NCBI GenBank assembly: GCA_020851735.1
Contig: JADZCD010000034.1
Span: 62,001-126,000, forward strand
Origin: Phycisphaeraceae bacterium
GTDB taxonomy: Bacteria; Planctomycetota; Phycisphaerae; Phycisphaerales; Phycisphaeraceae
DNA: 64,000 bases
Direction of reading: 5' to 3'
Shown in pieces: positions 32,716 to 41,078 of the stretch; the first letter of the stretch is position 1; each line of letters opens with the position of its first letter. The notes beneath the pieces are model-generated. The model had not been told where the DNA came from, ran no database searches, and saw nothing but the letters and a program-made list of their open reading frames with translations. Position numbers and translations under genes: made by a program.

Positions 32716-34257
32716 TCACACCCCAACCGTCAGCTTCGTCACCCGCCGCGCCAGTTCCGCCCGCTGTTCCTCCAACACCTTCAGGAAATCCGGCCGCGCC
32801 GAAACCGCTTCCCCCGCCTGTTCCAGCATGTCGCTAATCACCCTCGCCCCGTCCGAATCCGGATACGCGTCGGCGATCTGCCGGCCTTTCACCAGCCACG
32901 GCTGACTCGTCGGATACAGCGCCGCCACCCGATCGGCCAGCCCCAGCGCCTTCGCCGGCTCCTTCATGTCCTCAGCCAGGCTCGACCAATCCGCCCACGC
33001 TCGATACGCCTTGCTGAACTCATCCAAGTGCTTCATCACCGTGGTGAAGTGCTGCACCAGGTTCTTGTCCGCGTTTTCCGGAAACGCCCCGTTCTGCGTG
33101 TCGTAGCGCGGCTGCGCATACGTGTCGTTCCGATACGGCTCGCGCTGCGTCTTGTCCCGGAAGTCGGGAATATCAAACGGCTTGCCGCCTTCCATCGACG
33201 AGCGATACCCCAGCAAGCCCTGAATCGTGCAGTCGCACGCCGTGTAGATCTCAAACGGCGCCGGCTCGCCTGTCAGAATCTGCCGGGCAAAGTAGTACAG
33301 CACCCAGAAGTCCCCCCCGCCATGCCCGGTTTTCTCCGCGAATTCCGCCATGAACGGCCAGCGCGGCTTGACGTCGAACTTCGGCGATTCCCCGCCTCCG
33401 CCTAAACGCAACTTCAAGTAGCTCCAGGTCTGCTCCGCCGATCCTTTCGTGCCCCAAAGCCGCTGAATGTTCGTGTCGTCCGTCATCGCCCCCATCAGGT
33501 TGCGCACCACCCCGCCGTTGGACATGTTGATCAGCGACGGGCACGGCACGCCCCACTTCCCGCCCGCCTGACGCATGATGTAAGCCGGCAGGTTCTGACT
33601 CGATCGCAGCGACACCACCCGCGTCGGCCGCAAGCCCGTGATGATCATCATCGGGCCTAGGGAATGCGTGTTGTAATAGTGCGCATTCAGCCAGCTGCGC
33701 CAATTATGCACCGTCCACCCCGGCTGCACCGGCACGCCGTCGATGTACGTGTATTGCAGCGAGCGCACCTCGTGAATGTACGAATATTCCCCGTAGAGCA
33801 ATTCGCCGAACAACCCTTCCTTCCACTTCGCCGCCAACCACATGTTCGACGCACTGAACGGATAATTCTCCGCCAGGTTGTACACCAGCCCCGACTTCTC
33901 CACCGCTTCCACCAGCCGCACCCCCTCGGCCATCGTGTGAAAGCTCGTGACTTCCGACAACACGTGCTTGCCGGCCTTTAGACACGCAATCGCGTCGTCC
34001 GCGTGATTCGGGCAGAACGTCGCCAGCAGCACCGCGTCAAAATCCTGGGCCAGAAACTTCGCCGCGTCCTCGGTCACAAACGCCCCCGGACAATCCTTGC
34101 TGAAACGCTCCCGCATGTGCTGGTTAAAATCGCACCCCGCCACCACGTCCAGCCCCAGGGCCGCGCAAGTCTTGTAGAAATTCATCCCCCGCCCCAGGCC
34201 CCAGATGCCTAGGCGGATGCGCTTGTCAGTATTAAACGCCGGATTCTTGTAGCTCAT
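32716..34257 (-). CDS. Gfo/Idh/MocA-family oxidoreductase (2), long form
   Basis: 513 residues, longer than usual for the family. RLGIWGLGRGMNFYKTCAAL is the Rossmann motif, VLLATFCPNHADDAIACLKA follows, and GKHVLSEVTSFHTMAEG takes the place of the EKP segment (Glu kept, Lys-Pro absent). The C-terminal half has family-like HNWRSWLNAHYYNTHSLGPM and a long helical tail (residues about 410-513). The missing Lys-Pro makes a classical dehydrogenase mechanism less certain. Confidence 0.8.
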   Translation of the reverse strand: MSYKNPAFNTDKRIRLGIWGLGRGMNFYKTCAALGLDVVAGCDFNQHMRERFSKDCPGAFVTEDAAKFLAQDFDAVLLATFCPNHADDAIACLKAGKHVLSEVTSFHTMAEGVRLVEAVEKSGLVYNLAENYPFSASNMWLAAKWKEGLFGELLYGEYSYIHEVRSLQYTYIDGVPVQPGWTVHNWRSWLNAHYYNTHSLGPMMIITGLRPTRVVSLRSSQNLPAYIMRQAGGKWGVPCPSLINMSNGGVVRNLMGAMTDDTNIQRLWGTKGSAEQTWSYLKLRLGGGGESPKFDVKPRWPFMAEFAEKTGHGGGDFWVLYYFARQILTGEPAPFEIYTACDCTIQGLLGYRSSMEGGKPFDIPDFRDKTQREPYRNDTYAQPRYDTQNGAFPENADKNLVQHFTTVMKHLDEFSKAYRAWADWSSLAEDMKEPAKALGLADRVAALYPTSQPWLVKGRQIADAYPDSDGARVISDMLEQAGEAVSARPDFLKVLEEQRAELARRVTKLTVGV

Positions 34258-34654
34258 TGATGATCTCGAAGGAGTAAGGAGTTAGGAATTTGGGATGGTC
34301 ATTCTTTCTTGCCAACAAGAGGCCTTTGCCCACAATAACGCAGCCCTATCGTTCATCATGTCACTAACGAAACTCGTTTAACCGCCAGGACGCCCAAAAC
34401 ACCAACAATTGGATTGTTTTGAATCAACATCCTCATGGCCTCGACCATTCATCCTCGCATTGTCTTGGCGCTCTTGGCGGCTTGGCGGTTCATTGGATCA
34501 GGGATTCCTAGTTCAATCTCCGTGTCCTCTGTGCTCTCCGTAGTAAACATCTTCTTCTCTGCGTCCTCCCTTCGGGTCTGAGCCCAAGACTCAGCCTCAG
34601 GGTCGAAGACTGCGTTCTCAGCGGTGAAATATTCTGGCGATTCTGGCTCTAATC
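34258..34654. repeat. intergenic region made of dispersed bacterial intergenic repeats
   Basis: About 400 bases without a credible gene. It contains CCGCCAGGACGCCCAAAACACC (34382 onward) and its inverse-type partner CTTGGCGCTCTTGGCGGCTT (34463 onward), and CTCCGTGTCCTCTGTGCTCTCCG (34519 onward). On the minus strand an ORF (34449-34658) reads FTTESTEDTE and NRQAAKSAK. These peptide strings are known spurious translations of short repeats that are scattered between genes in planctomycetes and other environmental bacteria. Confidence 0.65.
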
Positions 34655-35464
34655 TCACTTCAGCCCCTGCCCCGCCAGCGCCTCCTGCGCCGACTTGCCG
34701 TTCCGCACCACCTCCACCAGCGCCGCCTGGAACCGGAACGACTCCGGCCAGCTGAACGCATTCCGCCCGAACACCACCCCCCGCGCGCCGTCGGCGATTT
34801 CCTTCCGCGCCAGCTCCAGCGCGTCGCTCATCTTCGGCAGCTTCTTAGCCCCCAGCGCCCACACCGGCACCGGGCACCCTCCCACCACTTCCTTAAACCG
34901 CTCCGTGTGGAACGTCTTGATCGCGTCCGCCCCCAGCTCCGCCAGAATCCGCGCTCCGATCTTCACCTCTTCGTGCAATTCCGTGCCCGTCACGTCCTCC
35001 CCGCGGGCCGGGAAGTATTCCCCGATCACCGGCAAGCCGCACGCCTTGGCCTGCTGCGCCAGATCCGCGAACACCTTCACGTTTTCCGCGTCCCGGCGTT
35101 CCGACCCGGTCCGCAGCGACAAGCTGATCAGCACCGCTTCCGCGCCGCTGGCTGCCGCCTGCGCCGGCGTCACCGCCGCCACCGTTTCCCCCTGCCCGTA
35201 GTGCCAGGTAAAGCAATACGTCGTCGCCCAGTTGATCCGCACGATCGGCAAGGGCGCCCCCTTGAACGCAAATGACTTGCCGCAATGGGCGATCATCCCC
35301 GGGGAAAGCAGAATCGCGTCCACCGCCGGGTTGATCTTCTCCACCACCGCCGGCACGTTCTCCAGCATGGGGATCGGCCCATCAAATTCCCCGTGATCCA
35401 CCGCCACCACCACCGTATTCCCCGCCGCGAAAAGTTTATTCAATCTGATTTGTTGCCCAGTCAT
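34655..35464 (-). CDS. class I (DhnA/LsrF-type) aldolase
   Basis: 269 residues; ATG 35464, with AAGGA eight bases upstream. VVVAVDHGEFDGPIP near the N-terminus, PLPIVRINWATTYCFTW, LPVIGEYFPARGED and GADAIKTFHTERF with the probable Schiff-base Lys follow the DeoC/FbaB (DhnA) family pattern, and GARGVVFGRNAFSW is the phosphate-binding loop. Expected to cleave a phosphorylated ketose or keto acid produced by the cluster's kinase. Directly downstream of the DeoR regulator. Confidence 0.88.
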   Translation of the reverse strand: MTGQQIRLNKLFAAGNTVVVAVDHGEFDGPIPMLENVPAVVEKINPAVDAILLSPGMIAHCGKSFAFKGAPLPIVRINWATTYCFTWHYGQGETVAAVTPAQAAASGAEAVLISLSLRTGSERRDAENVKVFADLAQQAKACGLPVIGEYFPARGEDVTGTELHEEVKIGARILAELGADAIKTFHTERFKEVVGGCPVPVWALGAKKLPKMSDALELARKEIADGARGVVFGRNAFSWPESFRFQAALVEVVRNGKSAQEALAGQGLK

Positions 35465-35523
35465 GTACTATTTCCTTCATAAAACAAGTATCGTCCCGCA
35501 GGCCCGTCGCAGCGCTTGCGCCG

Positions 35524-36381
35524 TCAGGTTGGATTAGGAATCAATGGGGACTGATCCGCCCGCACAATCCGCACCCCGCACGCCTTGAGTTTCACCACTT
35601 CTTCTTCCGCCCGTTCATCCAACGGGCCAGCCGTGATCAGCGTGTGAATCTTCTCCGCCGGCAGATAAGTGCCGAACGAATCGCGCCCCAGCTTCGACGC
35701 GTCCGCCAGCACCACCACCTCTTGCGCGTGGGCCGTCAACAGCCTGGCTGTCTCCACCGCTCCCGCCCCCGACGCCTGTGCCCCCCGCGCCAGCGTCAGC
35801 CCGTCCGCGCCCAGAAACGCGATCCGCGCCTTTAAGTCCGCCAACTGCGTGGCCACCGCCGGCCCGACAAATTCCATGCTCTGCCGGTTGAACACTCCGC
35901 CCAGCGCCAACACCTCCACCCCCGGCGCGTCAACCAACTCCAGAATCGCCGGTATCGAGTTGGTGACCACCGTCAGCCGCGGTATGTCGCGCAAAAAGTG
36001 TGCCGCCAGAAACGCCGTGGACCCCCCGTCCAATATCACGCTGTCGTCCGGCCGCAGCATCGCCACCGCCGCCCGGCCGATCGCTTCCTTCTCCGGCCGC
36101 GCCTGCTGCAGGCGATCCACAAACGAGCCATTGCTCGCCCCTCCCTGCCCCTCGCCCGCCTGCGGTATCGCCGCCGCTCCCCCGCGCGTCCGCAGCAACC
36201 GCCCGGCATCCTCCAACAATTGCAGGTCCCGACGAATCGTCACGTCCGACACCCCGAACTTCGCCGACAGATCCGCCACCGATATCCGCTGCCCCCCGCG
36301 CAGCAGACCGCAGATCTCATCCAGCCGCCTCTGCACCGACGGCCTGGAATTGTCGATCGAAATGTTCGAATCAACGACCAT
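35524..36381 (-). CDS. DeoR/GlpR-family regulator of the sugar cluster
   Basis: 285 residues. N-terminal winged HTH: RRLDEICGLLRGGQRISVAD and KFGVSDVTIRRDLQLLEDAG, then the family signature R.RGGA (LRTRGGAA). The C-terminal DeoRC sensor has DSVILDGGSTAFLAAHFL, LTVVTNSIPAILEL, and VVLADASKLGRDSFGTYLP. It likely senses a phosphorylated sugar from the pathway. It is first in the minus-strand cluster and probably autoregulated through palindromes in its own promoter. Confidence 0.9.
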   Translation of the reverse strand: MVVDSNISIDNSRPSVQRRLDEICGLLRGGQRISVADLSAKFGVSDVTIRRDLQLLEDAGRLLRTRGGAAAIPQAGEGQGGASNGSFVDRLQQARPEKEAIGRAAVAMLRPDDSVILDGGSTAFLAAHFLRDIPRLTVVTNSIPAILELVDAPGVEVLALGGVFNRQSMEFVGPAVATQLADLKARIAFLGADGLTLARGAQASGAGAVETARLLTAHAQEVVVLADASKLGRDSFGTYLPAEKIHTLITAGPLDERAEEEVVKLKACGVRIVRADQSPLIPNPT

Positions 36382-36387
36382 ATCGAA

Positions 36388-36415
36388 ATAATAACGATCG
36401 TTTCGAAAGTTTCAA
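36388..36415 (-). promoter_or_regulatory. promoter and nested operator of the DeoR regulator gene
   Basis: Minus strand: -35 TTGAAA (36410-36415), 16-base spacer, -10 TATTAT (36388-36393), six bases before the ATG at 36381, so the transcript should start at or next to the ATG. Between the two boxes are two overlapping perfect palindromes, AACGATCGTT (36393-36402) and TTTCGAAA (36401-36408), a likely repressor site. Confidence 0.65.
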
Positions 36416-36617
36416 CATTCAAGCTATTATTTACTGTAATTTCCTATGAATAAGCATCTTACGCGCAACATAGCCTTCGCTTCACGCCCAAGACATACAA
36501 AAAAATCGACCTGTCAATCCGATTTCCACCGCTACTGCCAGATAGCATTTCCCAGCAGGCTGGCTAATCTGCCCACCACTAGCGTTTGCCTCTCATTCCT
36601 GCCAAGGGCCTTCCCCC

Positions 36618-38279
36618 ATGATGCGCATCGAAGGCGACAGCCTCTTCATCCAGACACGCACCCTCCGAGCCCTCGTCCGCCGCGGCGTGATCGTTTCCTT
36701 AGTCAACCTGGCCACCGGCAAGGAGCTGATCGCCGTCTCCGACTGCGCGGACAAAACCGCCCTGAGCATCCTTTACCGGGCCGGTGAGGCCGTGGAGCTG
36801 ACCGACCGCCTCTGGGGCAAGATCGACTGCCGGCTGATCTCCCCCACCCGGGCCGAGTTCCTCTTAGAAACCTGGGACGGCATCGGCATCCTGGCCTTTA
36901 GCGAAGACCCGCAGACCGGCGACCTGATCGTCGAGCCTTCCGTCAGCACCCGCCGCCCCGGCGTGCGGGCAGTCCGCTGGACGCTCCTGGGCCTCTGCGA
37001 AAACCTGGAATTCATCGGCCCGCTCTTCCAAGGCGCCCGCCTGCCCATGGGCGACAAGCTTCTGCAAGATTTCCGCTGGAATTGGCCCCAATATTGGGAA
37101 GCCGCCCTGGTCATGCTTCAGGACCACACCTCCGAAGGCTTGTGGGTCCACGCCCAGGACACCCACAGCGTCTACAAGGCCCTGCGCGTCCTTGACGCCC
37201 AATCCCTGGCCTTGGAAACCGAAGCCTTTGGCCCCATCGACCACAACCGCGCCGCCGGCAGCCTGGCCTGGCGCCTCAACGTCTACCAGGGCGGCTGGGA
37301 AGTCCCTGCCGAGCGCTACCGCCAATGGCTCACGGACGTCTATCCCCTCCAGGCCCAACGCCCCGCCTGGACCCACGACGTCCGCCTGGCCCTGTCCTGG
37401 TGCCCTTCCGAACCCGACATCCTCCAAGCCCTGGCTGAACGCATTGACCCTAAGAAAGTCATCGTCCACTTAAGCAGCTGGCGCACGGACGGGTACGACC
37501 AGAACTACCCCACCTATGAAGCCGACGCCCGCGCCAAAGAGTTCATCGCCCGCGGGCAGGAGCTGGGCTTCCACGTCATGCCCCACTTTAACGCCCTGGA
37601 AAGCGACCCCATCCACCCCGCCCACGAAATGATCCGCGATTTCCTCTACCAGGACGTGGAAACCAAACGCACCCAGGGTTGGGCCTGGTCGCGCGGACCC
37701 ATCGCCGTCCCCGAAGGCCCCACCGCCCGCCTGCACAACCGTGATCGCAACGTGATGGCCAAGACCCACCCCGGCCTGCAGCTCTGGCGCCACCTCCTAG
37801 GCCAGGCCATCGGTCGCGTCGCCGCCGATCTGAAACTCGACGCCGTCTTCATCGACGTCACCCTCGTCACCGGCAACCTCGATCAATGCCTCGTCGAGAA
37901 TCAAACCTCCACGCAAGGCATGCGGAAGCTCATCCAATACGTCGCGGAGCTGGGCCCCGGCCTGGTCGTCGGCGGCGAGGGACTCAACGAAACAACCCTG
38001 GATCTTTCCTTCGCCCAGGCTCATCTCTTTAAGTGGGGCGGCACGTCGCTGGAAGACCTCGAACGCTGCTCGAACTGCAATATCAACCAGTTCCTCTTCG
38101 GGCGCTGGTGCCGGACCATCGGCTACTCCCGCTTGAACGGGCCGCCCGACGAAGCCCTGCGCGTGCTTAAAGCCTATGCAAACCAGGGCGTCATGCCCAC
38201 CATCATCGGCCGCAGCGCCCAGGACATCCGCCAGAAACACCCCGCCGTCGAAGCCGCCCTCAATCTGGCCGGCCTCTGA
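36618..38279 (+). CDS. putative TIM-barrel glycosidase-like protein (DUF6259-like)
   Basis: 553 residues, no signal peptide. N-terminal beta-sandwich-like region (RALVRRGVIVSLVNLATGKE) followed by a barrel-like region with VIVHLSSWRTDGYDQNYPTY, GFHVMPHFNALESDP, LKLDAVFIDVTLV and LVVGGEGLNETTLD. These Asp/Glu-bearing strand ends are like those of glycoside hydrolases of clan D/H type and of the DUF6259 group. Divergent from the DeoR gene, so probably in the same regulon: it may release the sugar that the cluster degrades. Function inferred, not shown. Confidence 0.65.
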   Translation: MMRIEGDSLFIQTRTLRALVRRGVIVSLVNLATGKELIAVSDCADKTALSILYRAGEAVELTDRLWGKIDCRLISPTRAEFLLETWDGIGILAFSEDPQTGDLIVEPSVSTRRPGVRAVRWTLLGLCENLEFIGPLFQGARLPMGDKLLQDFRWNWPQYWEAALVMLQDHTSEGLWVHAQDTHSVYKALRVLDAQSLALETEAFGPIDHNRAAGSLAWRLNVYQGGWEVPAERYRQWLTDVYPLQAQRPAWTHDVRLALSWCPSEPDILQALAERIDPKKVIVHLSSWRTDGYDQNYPTYEADARAKEFIARGQELGFHVMPHFNALESDPIHPAHEMIRDFLYQDVETKRTQGWAWSRGPIAVPEGPTARLHNRDRNVMAKTHPGLQLWRHLLGQAIGRVAADLKLDAVFIDVTLVTGNLDQCLVENQTSTQGMRKLIQYVAELGPGLVVGGEGLNETTLDLSFAQAHLFKWGGTSLEDLERCSNCNINQFLFGRWCRTIGYSRLNGPPDEALRVLKAYANQGVMPTIIGRSAQDIRQKHPAVEAALNLAGL

Positions 38280-38846
38280 ACCCCCGCCCCCGGATTCGCC
38301 CTTATATAGCCCGCCGCATGCGACGGCTGTACCGCTCGGGGAAACCTCGGTTCAGCCCCCGGCTCCGCCGGGGGATACGTTGCCGTGACGCTTTTCTCCC
38401 CGCTTCCGAAAACCAAAGCAGCTTCGCCCCCGAAATGGCCAGCGGTTCACTCCCCAGCCCCAACACCGAACGCGTTGCTTGGCACGCTGCCTGAAAGCAG
38501 CTTGGACCAGCCACGGGCTTGCGTCCTGGCCTCTAATAAAACCGGTCCATGCCCCGACATCCGCGCCTTTCACATCGGCAAGCCACGATTTGTTCCCCAT
38601 TTGCCGTTCTCCTTTGCTCTAGGCAAAACTCCGTCATCCCTTAAGCAACTCCTTGACCTACTCCACCCCTGGGCGGTCAATCCCTCACGGCCACAACAAC
38701 TGACCCAATCCCTCAGCGATACCGTTGCCCTCTTTTGAGGCATGTCCACCCCATCCCCAAGTGATTAAGCAAAAGTGGTGCCAACGCCCGCCCGGCCGCA
38801 TGCGCGCCAAAAGAGCACGCCACGAGCATGTGCTTGCCCCTGCCCG
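38280..38846. repeat. intergenic region with a copy of the hairpin repeat (module B)
   Basis: About 565 bases between two genes whose 3' ends converge. At 38356-38380 it carries AGCCCCCGGCTCCGCCGGGGGATACGT-type sequence, the hairpin module also found in coxB, the serine protease and the FG-GAP gene; a CCCCCGCCCCCGGATT unit is at 38281-38296. ORFs here on either strand (up to 117 codons) lack coding signals. No gene called. Confidence 0.6.
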
Positions 38847-39425
38847 CTAGGCCAAAAGCAGCATCACCACGAACATCGTCACCCAGACCGCATCCAGGAA
38901 ATGCCAGTACATGGAGATGTACGTCACCGCCGCAAATCGTTCGTGGTCATAGCCGCCCCGCAGCGCCCGCGCCCACGTCACCGTCAGCGGAACCACTCCC
39001 CCCACCACGTGCAGGGCGTGCAGCAGGATCAGCATGAAGATCAACCCGTACAGGTGCATGTTCTCGTGGCGCAGCCGTTCATGCTCCGCTAACAGCCTAA
39101 GCAGGCTGGGAACCTGCACCGCGACAAAACCCAGCGCCAACCCCAGCGTCGCCGACAAGGACAGGCGAAAGTGCGTCTGCTTTTCGTTGCGCACACAAGC
39201 CAACGCATGCTGCACCGTCACGCTGCTGACTAAGATCAGCACCGTGCTGAGCCACAAGGTCCCCGGCAGGGCAATCGCCCCCACCGGCGGCGCGTTGCGC
39301 CCGGTTAAGCGAATAATGACATACGCCAGCAAACCCGAGACAAACAGCATCGCCAGGGCCGCCAGCATCAACAACATGCCGAACTTGCCCGTGCCCGCCG
39401 GCGTGCGATATTCCTCGGTAGCCAC
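38847..39425 (-). CDS. cytochrome c oxidase subunit III-like protein (second copy)
   Basis: 192 residues with about five membrane segments. Conserved subunit III features: LWLSTVLILVSSVTVQHALA, HLYGLIFMLILLHALHVVGG and AVTYISMYWHFLDAVWVTMF (helix VII motif YWHFxDxVW). It is a paralogue of the ctaE product in the same operon, which has an additional long insert. It could be the partner for an alternative subunit assembly or compensate for the altered ctaE. Last gene of the respiratory operon. Confidence 0.82.
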   Translation of the reverse strand: MATEEYRTPAGTGKFGMLLMLAALAMLFVSGLLAYVIIRLTGRNAPPVGAIALPGTLWLSTVLILVSSVTVQHALACVRNEKQTHFRLSLSATLGLALGFVAVQVPSLLRLLAEHERLRHENMHLYGLIFMLILLHALHVVGGVVPLTVTWARALRGGYDHERFAAVTYISMYWHFLDAVWVTMFVVMLLLA

Positions 39426-39515
39426 GTTGCATCTCCTGCCGCAAGCTGGTTGCCTTCGGGGCGCTTCCGCCGGCCGACGTCCTTAGCCCCGCATGGAAAT
39501 GCGGGGCCAGCCCAG

Positions 39516-39938
39516 TCACTTTCGGAGCGATTCCTCGGACACCCCCAGGGGTGCTTCCGGGGCCGCCGGGGGCGCCGGGGCTAACGGAGGCGCCGGGGCC
39601 GCCGCCTCCACCGCCGGCGCATACTGCCGGCTGTCGATGATGGTGATGCCGATAAACAAAATCACAAACGCCAGCGCCGCCGCCAGCACCATGCCGTTGA
39701 ACGGGCTGTCGTAACGCAAATGCATGAAATACAACGCCACCAGCACCGCCTTGACCAGCGCGATCCCCAGGGCGATCCAGATGTTCAGCGCCCCTAATTG
39801 CACCCACGTGGCCGCCACCGTCAGAAACGTCAGCCCCAGCAGCACCACGAATATGCCCGCCAATACGCCCAGCGGCACCGCGTGCCCCGCACCTTCCCCC
39901 GAGGCCCCATGATCTGTTTCCGCAACTTGCGTGGTCAT
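39516..39938 (-). CDS. ctaF: cytochrome c oxidase subunit IV (caa3 type)
   Basis: 140 residues. Three membrane segments and the family motif KAVLVALYFMHLRYDSPFNG. The Pro/Ala-rich C-terminal tail (residues about 105-140: APAVEAAAPAPPLAPAPPAA) is not usual and is encoded by GC-rich DNA related to the CTTCCGGGGCC repeat units. Small membrane subunit that stabilises the oxidase complex. Confidence 0.85.
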   Translation of the reverse strand: MTTQVAETDHGASGEGAGHAVPLGVLAGIFVVLLGLTFLTVAATWVQLGALNIWIALGIALVKAVLVALYFMHLRYDSPFNGMVLAAALAFVILFIGITIIDSRQYAPAVEAAAPAPPLAPAPPAAPEAPLGVSEESLRK

Positions 39939-39964
39939 GACTTAACTCGCGCTAAAAGGCTTCC

Positions 39965-40990
39965 TTAGTGAATCAGGTAGAGCAGCGGGAACAGGAAAAT
40001 CCAGATCAGGTCGACTAAATGCCAGTACAGTCCCACCAGATCCACCGGCGTAAAATAGGCCGCACTGAAGGCCCCGCCCATCGACCGGATCGCGATCCAC
40101 AGCAGCAACCCGATCCCCACGATGACGTGGAACGTGTGCAGCCCGGTCATCATGAAGTAAATCTGGAAAAACTGGTGCGTGCGGGCCTGCTCAAAAGGCG
40201 ATAGATCCGCGAAGGCCATCTGATAATGACCTGCCGGGTGAACCACATCCGCCGTCGCCGCTTCCACAGGCGCCGGCTCCGTCAGCGCCGGCTGATACGA
40301 CGCTGCCAATCCCCCCGGCGGCGCCGCCGGCGGCTTGATCTTCGTACCCTCCGGCTCAGGCTTGGTCGGGCCGGCAGGCGCCTGCCCCGCTGGCGCCGCG
40401 GTCGGCGTGGCCTTCGTCTCCGCGGGCAAAACGCCGGTGCCCTCCGCCTTCCCCTCGTCGGCCGCCTCATGATCCGTCACGTGCTCGTCGTCATGCCCCT
40501 TGCTCACGCTGCCGGTATACCCCGGATGGAACTGGTTCCACGGCCCGACAAACAGCGCGTGCTCCCACTTGGCTGAGTATTCAAACGTCTTGACCACCAA
40601 AAACCCGCATCCCCCCGCGATCGTCAGGCCAAGCAGCAGCACCAGCCGCAAACGCTGATTCAACTGGGCTGACCGCACCCCCCACGCCATCGTGAAGCTG
40701 GAGGTGATCAGCAAAAAGGTGTTCAGCGCCCCCAGCTTCCAATCCAGCTTGGTATGCGCGTACAAGAACACGTCCGGGTGATTCGCCCGCCAGACGGCAT
40801 AGGCGCAGAACAGCCCGCCGAACATCAGGATTTCCGTGGCCAGAAACACCCACATGCCCACCTTGGCCGAATCAAACTGCTGCTTGGACGTGTCAAAGTG
40901 GTGCGCCAAATGCGGCGAACGCCCCCCACCGGCATGGGCCGCGCCGACCGGCGTCGCTCCGTGATCTTTCGAGGCTGAGGATTGACTCAT
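39965..40990 (-). CDS. ctaE: cytochrome c oxidase subunit III with large hydrophilic insert
   Basis: 341 residues from ATG 40990. The first half has [20 protein letters not shown] and three helices, the second half [20 protein letters not shown] and [20 protein letters not shown], all standard subunit III motifs. Between helix IV and the loop [17 protein letters not shown] is a polar Pro/Ala/Glu/Lys-rich stretch of about 100 residues (roughly 153-253) not seen in ordinary members. It is probably an exposed linker. Neighbours are ctaD and ctaF. Confidence 0.88.
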   Translation of the reverse strand: MSQSSASKDHGATPVGAAHAGGGRSPHLAHHFDTSKQQFDSAKVGMWVFLATEILMFGGLFCAYAVWRANHPDVFLYAHTKLDWKLGALNTFLLITSSFTMAWGVRSAQLNQRLRLVLLLGLTIAGGCGFLVVKTFEYSAKWEHALFVGPWNQFHPGYTGSVSKGHDDEHVTDHEAADEGKAEGTGVLPAETKATPTAAPAGQAPAGPTKPEPEGTKIKPPAAPPGGLAASYQPALTEPAPVEAATADVVHPAGHYQMAFADLSPFEQARTHQFFQIYFMMTGLHTFHVIVGIGLLLWIAIRSMGGAFSAAYFTPVDLVGLYWHLVDLIWIFLFPLLYLIH

Positions 40991-41078
40991 GGCTGGCACC
41001 AACTGGCTGTTTGTTTTCTTGACATTCGCATAACCCCATACCCCCCGTCCCGATTCCCGACCGTCCCCTCAGATTGCA

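Noticed and set aside
34449-34658. 69-residue 'protein' with FTTESTEDTE and NRQAAKSAK
   Set aside because: These peptides are known translations of dispersed intergenic repeats; no ribosome-binding site and no coding-type conservation expected.
38385-38738. 117-codon ORF on + between 38.3 and 38.7 kb
   Set aside because: Starts in the hairpin repeat, has no ribosome-binding site and no coding features; the region is repeat-rich intergenic DNA.
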